DNA from: Nemertoderma westbladi
Lineage: Eukaryota > Xenacoelomorpha > Nemertodermatida > Nemertodermatidae
Length of the DNA: 29,000 nucleotides
Assembly: GCA_032718475.1 (NCBI GenBank)
Contig: JAUCBJ010007995.1
Span: 1 to 29,000 of the forward strand
Reading direction: 5' to 3'
Shown: piece by piece, positions 9,150 to 18,767 of the stretch
Layout: each line of letters opens with the position of its first letter
How positions within the stretch are numbered: position 1 is the first letter of the stretch
Notes under the pieces: model-generated
The model's database searches: none
What the model was told of the DNA's origin: nothing
Seen by the model: the letters and a program-made list of their open reading frames with translations, nothing else
Position numbers and translations under genes: made by a program

Positions 9150-10417
9150 TTAACCCTATTACCAGTGGGGGGGGGGGGGGGGAATCGGCCTCTTCCTAGT
9201 TTTTAGTTGCTGTAACTATGCAACCACATTACGTACCGGCCCAATTTTTATTGAGAATTAGCCAAATTTAATGCCGCCTCTTTTGCAAAAAACGACGTTG
9301 CAATTGGATTTCTACTTCTCGATGTGGGTGCCGCCTCAAAATTTGGTCTCCAGCACCGAATTTTTTGAAATTTTCGAATTTTACAAAGTCATTCGTGATT
9401 TAGTAATTATTTATGTTTGGGCTATTTTTATTTATTTTTATTGGTTTGGATCACTCTAATGCTCTATACAAGTATGTAAGTGTAGTGGTACGTCATTTTT
9501 GGAGCACCAAAATTAGACCAAAACGAGGCACTTTAAAATTTCAAAATTACTTCATTCGGAAAGTTTACTAAAGTTTTGATTTCGAAGCATTTTTATTGGT
9601 TTTCAGGAGCGCTGAATCGATTGAAAGTAATATAGAAGCCTGAAGACTTAGTGGTTCGCCATTTTTGGTGCACCAAAATTTTTCATTTCATTTTTCAAAA
9701 TTTGAAGTGCCACGCCCTAATTTTGGTACATCAAAAATGGCTAACCTCTAAGTCTTCAGGCTTCTATATTACTTTCAATCGATTCAGCGGTCTAGAAAAC
9801 CTATATAAATGCTTTAAAATTTCAATTTTGTTTTATTTTCCGAATCTCGTATTTTTCAAAATTTGAAATGCCACGCCCTAATTTTGGTGCACCAAAAATG
9901 GCGAACCACTAAGTCTTCAGGCTTCTATATTACTTTCAGTCGATTCAGCGGCCCAGAAAACCTATAAAGATGCGTTGAAATAAAAAATGAGGGGCATTTT
10001 CTGAATATCTAATTTTTCAAAATTTGAAGTGCCACGCCCACTTCGTATGTGCACGAAAAATAGCATCCACTTCAATTTTTGGAAATGGAATATAATCACA
10101 TTCGATTCAGCGTCTTGAAAAACCTACTAAATCTAGCCAACACTGCCACATTGTTCGTTTTTAGAAAACGAAAAATTTTGTAATTTTGTCCTGGGACTAC
10201 TTTTATTTTTCATCAAAATTATGATTCCCTGCTTATGAAATTTTAACTTTTTAAGGTTTGGAAGTGTTCATCTATGATTGTTTCACCAACAGCCCAAATG
10301 TTGTAGGATTTCATTGGACGATTACAAAAATATAGTGGGTTGGCCAAATCGCCCCCCCCCCCCCCCCCCCCCCCAGTGGTGCTAATGGTCAAAACACCCC
10401 AGTGGTAATAGGGTTAA
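9150..10417. mobile_element. TTAA-flanked non-autonomous element 1 (piggyBac-like ends)
   Basis: Bounded by TTAA at 9150-9153 and 10414-10417. Inverted ends read ccctattaccastgggg (one internal mismatch). Just inside lie a 16-bp G run (9167-9182) and a 23-bp C run (10352-10374), also mirror-placed. TTAA duplications with CCC-starting ends are the hallmark of the piggyBac superfamily. No transposase is encoded, so it would be non-autonomous. It sits in the intron of the EGF-lectin gene. The assignment is inference from the ends only. Confidence 0.72.
9590..10140 (+). repeat. 161-bp tandem repeat with one inverted copy
   Basis: Homologous positions (ttcaaaatttgaa-tgccacg) fall at 9696, 9857 and 10018, a constant 161-bp step. 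Each copy contains the palindrome ttttggtgcaccaaaa and a cgattcagcgg line. An inverted partial copy at about 9600-9680 faces the first direct copy and would form a stem of about 80 bp. The units are similar in layout to the roughly 163-bp units of the second TTAA element. Confidence 0.8.
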
Positions 10418-11177
10418 CCCAGTAAAACCCAGACATCTAAAAACTCGAGGTATATAATTAACTAATATTTTCAGAACTAAGTCCAAATGGTCTAACTTAA
10501 ACATAGTTTCAACAACAGTATCAAAACTTTAACCAATCTCGATTTATTAGGTAGGGTACAAATGTAGTACTTGGGCGCTACGGGGTATTTATATATTAAT
10601 AAAAATAAACACCCATTTGTTTATAAAGGATAGACTTTTTGCAATATTGTCGATGTTATTAACTACTTTGGTGGGTGTAGAATGGAGTATACGCATACCA
10701 TAAGCAAATAAATGTTTAAAAATTTTTTAATTTAAAATTGAGTTAAAAATTTCAAGATAATGTAATTAGAATAGACATCAGGCTCCGTTCCCTCGCCAGT
10801 AGTAGTGAGTACTTGGTATCTGTTTATTTAGACACCCTGGACTGGGATTTATTGTCAGATACTGTACGAGCCCGTATACACTACTAGATCTTACAGTAAG
10901 ATACTTCGGTACTAGGATCCGGTAGGCGGTATACTACTGGACTTATCAATCAACGTAACTTGATATTTTGGTATCCAGCGCAAAGAAATTAACAACGAAA
11001 AGAGTTGTCTTGGGCAAAAAAATTTAATTTTTCAATTAACTTTCCTTATAGTTTTATTTTCAAATACTATTTTACAGTAGTCTCAGACAATATCATTGGC
11101 TACTTTATTTATAATATTTTATTTCTTTTTTTTAATTGACATTTATAATCACTACTTAGTCAGGATATCTTAGTTAT
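10418..11177. other. Intron sequence between the two TTAA elements
   Basis: AT-rich DNA with no coding frame, RNA gene or clear repeat recognised. Confidence 0.55.
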
Positions 11178-12761
11178 TTAACCCTATTAGTACCGGGCTA
11201 TAAAAGTTTGTACAAATACCGGGGGGGGGGGGGGGGGGGGGTCATATTGACCCTTCCCCCTCTAAAATCTACAAATATTTACGAAAACGTCTGATTTTTT
11301 GTTTGTACGTAGGTATCACTTGTCTGGATCCGACCGAAAAAAAACATTTTCGAAAAAATGTACTGGGGTGGTTATATTGCAGCACCAAAATTTCAAGTAG
11401 TGCACAATTTTCACAAAATTTGAAAGTTACATTTTCGGCTAATTATTTTTCAATACAGGTTTTCTGGGGTGCAAAATACATTGGAAAATATTTAAAATGA
11501 TATGATTACTATAAATGGCTGTTTAGTCCTCTCTGCGTAGGAAAAAAATGAAAAAAACAAGTAACCAGCACTTTTCAGTTAGAACACAAAATTTTTAATT
11601 CACTTATACGATGCTGTAAATTCACATTTTCAGGTTTTCGAGGGCGCTCACTCTAATGGAATACATTTCTAATATGCCAGATCATTGCTACTTGTATTTT
11701 TCGGCGTAATTTGGCAAATTTTGGTGCTAGCACCAAATTTCGTACCCAACACCAAAAAGTACAAGTTTGTGATGTCTAGTGCTGTTTATATTGATTCCAT
11801 CGGATTCAGGACCCTCATAAACCCGTATAACGCAAGAAACAAGGTGATACTATCTACTTATCAATTTGCATATTTTCCAAAATTTGGTGCTGGCACAACA
11901 ATTTTCACCCACCGGCGAAAAATACAAGTTTGAGTACTCTTATGAAATTTTTACTGATTCCATTGAATTCAGAACCATCACAAACCCGTATAACGCAAGA
12001 AACAAGTTGACACAATCAATTGATATATTTGATGGTTTTCAAAATTTGGTGCTAGCACCACATTTTGCACCCACATCCGAAAAATACAAGTTTGAGATGG
12101 CTAGTTCGATAATTATATTTTCCATTGAATTCAGAACAGCCATAAACCTCTAAAACGCAAGAAATGAATTGTCACAAGCAATTTTATCTATTGAATGGAT
12201 TTTCAAAATTTCGTGCTCGCACCAAAATTTGCACACAGCACCGAAAAATGCAAGTTTGATACGCTTGGTGCAACTCGTATATATTTCATCGAATTCAGAA
12301 CGCTAAAATACCCCAATTGCGTAAAAAACCACTTTCAAATAAACAATTTACAAAATTGACTTATTTCAAAATTTGGTGCTGGCACCAAAATTTGGCACCC
12401 ACCGAAAAAAACAAGTTTGAAATTTCTAAATTAATTTATATGAATTCCATCCAATTTCTAACACCAAAAAACCGGTGTAAATCAAAAATAGAGATGTTAC
12501 AATTCATATTTAATGAAATGTGATTTTCAAAAAACTTCTCAAAAAAAGTGCCAAAAGTAGGGTTAAAAAATGGTGCTATAACTCGAAAAGTACCCAATAT
12601 TTTTGTAAACGGTTTTCACTACTAGGAAGACAATAGATTTTTAGGAAAAGTCATAAAATTTCAGATTCCCAACTGCGTTTGTTTCAGAATTATAATAAAA
12701 AAACCACGGGGGAGGGGGGTCATATTGACCCCCCCCCCCCCCCAGGGTTTAATAGGGTTAA
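11178..12761. mobile_element. TTAA-flanked non-autonomous element 2 (piggyBac-like ends)
   Basis: Flanked by TTAA at 11178-11181 and 12758-12761, with inverted ends ccctatta. Inside are a 21-bp G run (11221-11241) followed by gtcatattgaccc, and at the other end ggtcatattgac followed by a 15-bp C run (12729-12743). It is similar in plan to element 1 and shares its terminal ccctatta, so the two belong to one family or sister families. No transposase was seen. Short open frames between 11303 and 12523 fall in the tandem repeat and are not credible genes. Confidence 0.72.
11690..12540 (+). repeat. About 163-bp tandem repeat, five copies
   Basis: The motif aattt(g/c)gtgct(a/g/c)gcacc occurs with core starts at 11721, 11884, 12046, 12210 and 12373, steps of 162-164 bp. 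Each copy continues with a ccgaaaaatacaagtttga line, a cgaattcagaacc line and an aacgcaagaaa line, all diverged. Confidence 0.82.
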
Positions 12762-13134
12762 TAATTTATTTAAGATATTTAATATTTAATATATTTAAGA
12801 TGCAATTTATTTGGAATTCGTGGAAATGAGCATTGTTCGGGTCCGATATGAATGAAAATAAATTGTAAACTTTTATCTGACTAAGTTGTATATTTTTAGA
12901 TTGATCTAACCGAATAATAAATATTATATCCTACTAACAGCTGTACTACGTTGTATAATCTAAGTAAAGGTCATATTATTACTGGATGGTGTAAGGATGG
13001 TGTAAACATTTAGGTAGTCTCAGAGAACAGTAAAGTATAATAATCCCAACGAACAAATATAGTAATATTTTGAAATTATTATCAGTAGTTGCAATAATTA
13101 TTTCCTGCTCATATTTTCAAATATAATATTTCAG
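12762..13134. other. Intron sequence before EGF exon 2
   Basis: AT-rich, no gene recognised. It ends in the splice acceptor atttcag at 13128-13134. Confidence 0.6.
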
Positions 13135-13257
13135 ACGACGATGAATGTCTCATTAACAACCATAATTGTCACGAGAACGCAGACTGCACCAACTTAGATG
13201 GTTCCTTTACATGTACCTGTAGAGATGGGTACGAAGGAGATGGAACGCAATGTGAAG
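13135..13257 (+). CDS. Exon: calcium-binding EGF-like module 2
   Basis: Exactly 123 bp, the same length and phase (1-1) as the exon at 8990, with acceptor atttcag and donor gtagtg. It begins DDDEC, has six cysteines, CHENADCTN as in module 1, the hydroxylation pattern C-T-N-x4-F-x-C-x-C, and ends EGDGTQCE. The matching lengths and the shared CHENADCTN core suggest origin by exon duplication. Joined to module 1 it keeps the reading frame, and its last base completes a GTG codon with the lectin exon. Confidence 0.88.
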
Positions 13258-13390
13258 GTAGTGTATATGTACGTATAGAAGGCTGTAGAGAATTGTACGA
13301 AGGAGATGGGACGCAATGTTAAGGTAGTGTATATGTACCTGTATAGAAGGATACAAACGAATTGGTACGCAATGTGAAGGCAGTGTATGT
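13230..13390 (+). repeat. Tandem duplication of the exon 3' end and splice donor
   Basis: The end of EGF exon 2 plus its donor (tacgaaggagatgg...gaaggtagtgtat) is repeated at about 13299-13345, with a stop-creating gtt(aa) change. A third, shorter copy lies near 13360-13390, where the donor is gcagtg. The step is about 67 bp. The copies supply decoy donors within the intron. Confidence 0.75.
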
Positions 13391-14919
13391 ATAACAGAAC
13401 CTTTATTTATTTTTAAATTCTCTTTAAAATTTTGTTGTTCGCTTAGTTACATATTTAGTTGTCAAGGCATTTACGGGAGGCTGAGCTACAGATGCCCGCT
13501 ACGAGTCTGTCTGTAACTCTTATGAGTGTTATCAAGTGCCTTGCGGTACCTGCCACACAGCAGGAACACTCACGAAAGTGTGGGGGTATATATATATTGT
13601 CTAAAATATATATCTAACTGGATGTAGAATTAATTACTGTAAGTATAAGGCCTCGGCGCTTACAAACTGCTTCAAAGGGGGTGATAGTTACGTGTAAACC
13701 GTTCCGTTATGTTGTGTTGTTGGCTAGTAAATGTACGTATGACTTATATATATCACAGGTAGGACACCATGTTGACTCAGTGCGTGGTAAGCGCACAGTT
13801 CACTCGTATTACTTGTATAATATTAGTAGATTATATTTACTAGTTGGGGAATAATATTGCAGTACTTGGACACACACACTCGCATTAAATGAACCGAATC
13901 TATTACAGACAGGGCGCAACATGCACTAACCGTGTGGAAATCGAGTTGGTGTGATCTCTGGTCCTGTATATTCATTAACAAAGCAATGCAATAATAGTAA
14001 TAAACCACCAAGCAACAAATTGCAAGTAACAAGTTGCAAACAACAAGCAATAAGATGTTAAGTTGCAAGTAACAAGATACAAGCAATAAGATGTTTCTGT
14101 AATGTTGGCACAAAGATTTCAAAATCAAACAATTATTATTAGATGAGAACAAAGTGCAATCAATTGTAGCCAACACACTGTGTAACTAACAGTCATTTAG
14201 ATTGCACGCCAATTAACATTGCAGAGTGAGTAACCTTGTCGATTTTCCCATAGGATGCATTGGGAAGAGTTATTCAGCTGAGACTGTAATAGCCAGCTAA
14301 ACCAGATAATGTTTGCTTACTGTCTGGGTTGTAGAGTAGAGTGATAATACTTAGCACAGAAAGTACTTCTTTGTTAGTTGGCCCTTCCTATTGAATGCAT
14401 TACCAGGCCATCTCTATACATTTTTCATGAGTGCCAGCTGGTGTTTTTATCATTGAGCCTATGGCAATTTTCGTGTTTTGGGGCTATTTTTCGAAATAAA
14501 ACAAGTTGAGATGTTTCAATTTAAACCGCGATTTCACAAGTACCCATAGAAATCTATTTTCATGGTTCAGGCAAAATTTCATCAAAATCGTTAAGAGTTG
14601 TTTTTGCTCTAGGTCAGTAGTCAGTAGCCAGTAGGGTAGCCAGTAGTCACTAGTCAACATTAGTTTTTTCGGCCATAATAAATTTTCTTACAGTAATCAA
14701 GTCTAACGACCTGCTAATTATAATTACTGTGAGATTTCCAATAAACGATCATCATAAACATAATTATGCTTACCAATTTTAGTTATGATCATCAGATTTA
14801 TCAAAATTATTATCATCGTAAAATTATAATTTTTGTGCGAAGTATTTATTCCAATTCCATATAGGGCAATAAAAATGTTAGATATCATTTTAATAACTTT
14901 CTTTATTATTTCACTGCAG
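13391..14919. other. Intron sequence before the lectin exon; no gene
   Basis: Contains a short degenerate repeat of caagtaacaag/caataagatgt units (about 14008-14095), which makes a leucine- and cysteine-rich minus-strand frame (13823-14176) look open. There are also an agtcagtagccagtagggtag microsatellite-like stretch near 14620 and AT-rich DNA. No domain was recognised. It ends at the acceptor cactgcag (14912-14919). Confidence 0.55.
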
Positions 14920-15278
14920 TGGCAGATAGACTCGAGGTATCTGAAAAGCTGAATTCTGATGAATTCATAGCATCTTCATTGGGATACAATCTCCTCCAAC
15001 AAACAGATGGTAACCTTGTACTGTACTGTCCTGGTAGGGAGACAATATTGTGGGCATCAGGTACAATCGGAAACCCAGGTGCTTACACAATCCTTCAAAA
15101 TGATTGCAACCTCGTTGTCTACAGTAGTGTTGGAAATACCCTGTGGGAGCATGGACAAGTTCAAGCAGACTGCAACAATCCTGCATTGGTTGTGCAAGAT
15201 GATGGGAACCTTGTAGAATTTAAAGATAATGGTGTAATTTTTGTATGGGAAACAAATACGAATGGAGGAAGTTGCTAA
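14920..15278 (+). CDS. Terminal exon: bulb-type (B-type) mannose-binding lectin domain
   Basis: The exon follows the acceptor cactgcag. With one base from exon 13135-13257 it continues in frame as V-ADRLEV and ends with TAA at 15276. The domain of about 115 residues has the three-fold beta-prism II layout. Two copies of the mannose-binding motif Q-x-D-x-N-x-V-x-Y are intact (QTDGNLVLY, QNDCNLVVY). The third (QDDGNLVEF) has Phe for Tyr. Trp residues in LWASG, LWEHG and VWETN mark the repeats. Four cysteines are present. In plants and fish such lectins bind mannose glycans and act in defence. With EGF modules in front, a secreted or surface glycan-recognition protein is a fair inference. Confidence 0.88.
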
Positions 15279-15282
15279 TAAA
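15277..15282 (+). promoter_or_regulatory. AATAAA overlapping the stop codon; possible donor next to it
   Basis: AATAAA begins on the second base of the TAA stop of the lectin exon. Immediately after is aaag|gtaaga, a good splice donor, so the transcript may instead continue into a 3'UTR intron. The sequence does not decide between these. Confidence 0.4.
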
Positions 15283-15284
15283 GG

Positions 15285-15700
15285 TAAGAAAATTTATATT
15301 AATATGAATGGGATAAGGATGACGCAAAAATTATTTCAATATTTCAAAACCCTTATGGGTTCTTTTAACAAGCAAGTGATACAGGCAACTTAATTTAACT
15401 TAAGAACCGAAATAATTTGACTAGAGTAGCCTACACTTTGAATTTCCCTCCACCAAAAACAAATATAACCAAATTCCTCAGGAATCACCCCAAAAGAAAC
15501 ATTATTCATTAACACCACACAGATACATGGGCGGATACAGGTATACCCCCACCCCCCCCCCCCCCCCCCCCCCCCTTGGATCCGCTACTGCACAGCTAAG
15601 ATATATTAATTAAGGTAGAGAGAGTGAAAACAACGTGTAAATGCAAATTGAATATAGTACCGTAATGCAAATAAGTCAATACTGTAGGATATAAATGTAC
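15285..15700. other. 3' flank of the lectin gene with a C-tract mini-element
   Basis: Non-coding. At 15531-15595 gggcggatacagg and the inverted-like ggatccgctactgcac flank a 24-bp C run interrupted by one A. Ends like (gcagtagcggatccaagg) are typical of short non-autonomous elements, but no target duplication was confirmed. Confidence 0.4.
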
Positions 15701-15714
15701 GTATATCTTGATAT

Positions 15715-16736
15715 TATTGGCACCAACTATAAATAAGTTGGTGCCAGTTCCCAAGAAAGGCAACCTAACACTCTATGGTTCTTTTCGGGGAATTGCATTG
15801 ATTTCGATTGCTGCAAAGCTATATAATAGAATTATATTAAATCGCATCAGGGATCCCATTGAGAGACTGCTCCGTGGAAATCAGAATGGGTTCTGTAAAG
15901 GTCGTGGGACCATGGAGCCCATTTTGCCACTTAGAAGGATAAATCAAAAAAGAAAGACAGGCATCTGGCTGTTATCTTTGTTGACTTCTTCAAGGCCTTT
16001 GATTCAGTCTCTCGCTCACGTATGTTCAGCATACATTCATTATATGGGATTCCTGATGAAATTATTGCAGCAATCAGATCAGTTCAATTCCGAGAGTTCA
16101 AAGACCGAATTCATGACCTTTAATGTTGATGGGAACTTGACAACCATTGATAATAATCAATTAAGGAAGGTCGATGACTTCCAGTACCTTCGATCATGGA
16201 TAGAGAGTAGCAAAAAGGACATAGAAGTTAGGAAAGCAAAGGCTTGGGTAGCTCTATCAAAAGTGGATACCATCTGGAAAGCAGATCTCTCCAGGCACCT
16301 GAAGACTAAGTTCTTTCGAGCCACAGTGGAAAGTGTATTTTTATACGGGGGTGAGACCTGGACACTGACTAAATCACTTGAACAACGAATTGATGGTTGC
16401 TACACAAGACTACTAAGGGCAGCCCTAAACATCAGCTGGAGACAACACATGACAAACGCCGAGCTTTATGGTACAATACCACCTGTATCAACCACCCTCC
16501 GTGAACGCAGATTAAGATTCAGTGGGCACTGCTGGCGAAGTAAAGACGAGGTCATACCAGATCTACTTCTTTGTCAACCAACCCATGGAAAGCGTAGTCG
16601 TGGACGACCGGCCATAACATATATAGATCAACTTGAAAGGGATACTGAACTTGGGAGAAACGAAATTGCGACAACTATGGAGAATCGGGAAGCCTGGAAG
16701 GATCTCATTTCCACTGTCCGAGTTCGCTCGACCTAG
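15715..16736 (+). pseudogene. LINE reverse transcriptase, deleted and frameshifted
   Basis: The first part has RT motifs (LVPVPKKG, FRGIALISIAAKLYNRIIL, QNGFCKGRGT). After an A-run at 15946-15951 the reading shifts by one frame to FVDFFKAFDSV, the first catalytic box with its aspartate. It then shifts back near 16090 to the region after the catalytic FADD box, which is missing together with about 100 residues (inferred from the family). The C-terminal end is well kept: WTLTKSLEQRIDGCYTR, YGTIPPVST and GRPAITYIDQLERDT. The protein would reverse-transcribe its own RNA. This copy is dead. The clade was not assigned. Confidence 0.9.
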
Positions 16737-16989
16737 TAGTAGTAGTTGCCAAAGAGTGGACCTATGGTCAGAAGGGAACAGTTAATTACCTATGGTCAGA
16801 GAGAGATCCCACTCTGCAATTTGGCAATTGCACAAATCCATTCAGCTGAATGGCACAGTAGAGTAAACTAAAGTAAATTCCCTCAACAATGTTTGCCTAT
16901 AGTCTGAAGGGAATCTGACATAGAATAATCTTAGCCGCTAAATGTCATTCACCTTACAAAACATTTTGAATGTTAGTGTTAGCCTTACT

Positions 16990-17172
16990 TTGCAGGACAT
17001 TGCTTTCGTCGTGAGGACCAGCCATAAGCATGGTGGACAGCCCAGGACTTTCTGGAGACGCATCTTAAAGGACACTGGCCTTGAAGATGCAGATGATCTA
17101 GCAAATGTCATGGGTGATAGGGAGTTGTGGCGGCACAATTTTGTCGACAAGCCGGCAGCACAGCATTCTTAA
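16990..17172 (+). pseudogene. Second LINE C-terminal fragment
   Basis: The end of another LINE ORF2: GGQPRTFWRRILKDTGLED and DRELWRHNF parallel GRPAITYIDQLERDTELGR and NREAWKDL of the first fragment, but the two differ strongly in sequence. It ends with a stop at 17170 and is followed by a (TAG)n tail. It represents a different family or subfamily, truncated to its last 60 or so codons. Confidence 0.65.
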
Positions 17173-17224
17173 AAATGCAGCTGCAATGCAGCATGCCGAT
17201 CCTAGTAGTAGTATATCTTGATAT

Positions 17225-17906
17225 CAATCTTATTCTTGAAATATAGATCGCGATATTTCAGATTAACTAGTTTTAACTTAACATCGTTTACAATCAGATA
17301 AACTACTCTGAATTACATTTTTTAACTAACAATAACGTTGCTATAGTTGGTTATTGCAAATTTAAAAAAAAATTTCGAAAAGAAGAAGATATGTAGAAAA
17401 AAAAATAATAATAAGATATGTTGGATATTATATACTTCTGCATTTAGTCAAGTTAAAATATGGCTCAACCTCGGACAAATTGCAACAGAAGTTAAAGTTT
17501 TTGCATATCAATTATATACAAAATCGGCCCAATTGGGATTGTTAGAACTTAGGTAAAATGACAATTTCACCATGGCAACAGGAAGTTCTATATAAATATC
17601 CCCTTTTCTATAACTTACGGAATTTTAACCTTGATCTGATCCACCCAAATCAATATCGGAGAATCCGATGGGTTACTTTTTGAAACCTGGTTTCCATGGT
17701 AACTACAAGAAATACATCGTCAAGCTACAAGAAAAATCTGCCATTAAATGGATTGGTTGTAGTTTCGAGCCCTTCCAGGGTCCAGTTCAATTGGGCCTAC
17801 TTGGAGCAAATCTTGGAATAAGAGTGGCAATAACCCCTACATTTGGGTGGCAGCTATCGAAAGGGGAGCTTTAGGGTCGCCTCCGGCTTTGGGCTACTGT
17901 TTGCTT
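17225..17906. other. No gene recognised
   Basis: AT-rich first half. The second half (17640-17880) is more balanced and ends in a gctttagggtcgcctccggc line similar in inverted sense to ggaggcgaccc at 22447, so it is probably another dispersed repeat. Open frames of 68-69 codons here show no domain. Confidence 0.45.
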
Positions 17907-18328
17907 TTTTTGCATATATATATATATTTTTTTTTTTACTCAAAAGCCTCCATATATTATAATATTAACAAACAATAATTCGAATATAAAAACGCACAAA
18001 AACAAGTACAAATATAACCCACCACCAGCTGATTCAAACTGTTACCTAGCAACAATACAAACAATACAATTTGGTTCAGTACCCATCACCAGTCTGCCAC
18101 TCTGCCACTGCCAGTACCCAACAAACCCGCCAGACCTCTAATATCTAAGCCGTCCCGGGGTCCGAGTCCGCGTTCACCCACACAATGGACGCGTCCGCCA
18201 CTGCTGCCCGCACTGGTCTTCTAGAGGCCGACCGAAACCCACGGAGGCACAGGATGACCGGAGTAAGGCGAAGTTGATGCGTCGCCGCACCCACGCTACC
18301 GACTCCGGGTAGGGAATTTTTGCATATA
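17907..18328 (-). mobile_element. Retroposed insert with poly(A) tail on the minus strand
   Basis: A 12-bp direct repeat, tttttgcatata, lies at 17907-17918 and 18317-18328. The insert starts on the plus strand with an 11-T run (17927-17937), i.e. a minus-strand poly(A) tail. Its other end is a GC-rich block (about 18150-18316) unlike its surroundings. Poly(A) plus target duplication is the mark of LINE-mediated retroposition. On the minus strand tggcagagtgg resembles a pol III A box, and gtttgaatc lies downstream like a B box, so a SINE is possible. A processed transcript is the alternative. Confidence 0.5.
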
Positions 18329-18541
18329 ATATATAAACACGATCAAGCTTCTACTTTATTGTGCGCACATTTTCATTCCAATAAGACAGACAGACAGACA
18401 GACCAACTGACTGACCTTCTAAACGACAGACATACATTCCTTAGATTCCATCAATTTTAGTAGTAGTGAACTGCTTCCTTATTGAATGACCAGTAGACAA
18501 GACTAATAGACAAACAAACATACAGACATAAATTCTCGGAC

Positions 18542-18600
18542 TACGGAATCCCACAGTGGCCACTAAACTTCACACATAAGAACTGCTCTCAATATATGTG
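18542..18600 (+). repeat. Left terminal inverted repeat
   Basis: The 59-bp arm starting tacggaatcccacagtggcc. It pairs with 24159-24217 with two mismatches. Confidence 0.92.
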
Positions 18601-18767
18601 TTTGTTGACTTTGTTAGATGTTGCCAACTCCACAATTATATTAAAAAAGGCGCGAAATTTGCCTGTAGGCTTAGCTATAAATAGGCCTGTATGCTTAAGG
18701 CTGTAGTGCATACTGCAGTACTGCTGTCGTGTGGTTAACGCTGTAACGGTAGGCCCACTGCTGTGTG

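Larger units (their letters stand above)
15701..17224 (+). mobile_element. LINE (non-LTR retrotransposon) insertion with 14-bp target duplication
   Basis: gtatatcttgatat occurs at 15701-15714 and 17211-17224, directly flanking LINE-derived sequence. The 3' edge is a (TAG)n tail, at 17202-17210, as in LINE families that end in short tandem repeats rather than poly(A). An internal (TAG)n at 16734-16742 closes a first LINE segment. A second, related 3' end follows, so the insertion may be composite or nested. The 5' end is truncated and carries an 11-bp inverted repeat around ataaata. Confidence 0.75.

Noticed and set aside
11303-12523. Several plus-strand frames of 65-95 codons
   Set aside because: They lie in the diverged 163-bp tandem repeats of a non-autonomous element and recur only because the repeat recurs.
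13823-14176. 117-codon minus-strand frame rich in Leu, Cys and Tyr
   Set aside because: Composition comes from short caagtaacaag-type repeats in an intron. It would be a membrane-like peptide by chance, with no known domain.
17347-17556. 69-codon plus-strand frame
   Set aside because: Lys/Asn-rich translation of AT-rich DNA with no domain.
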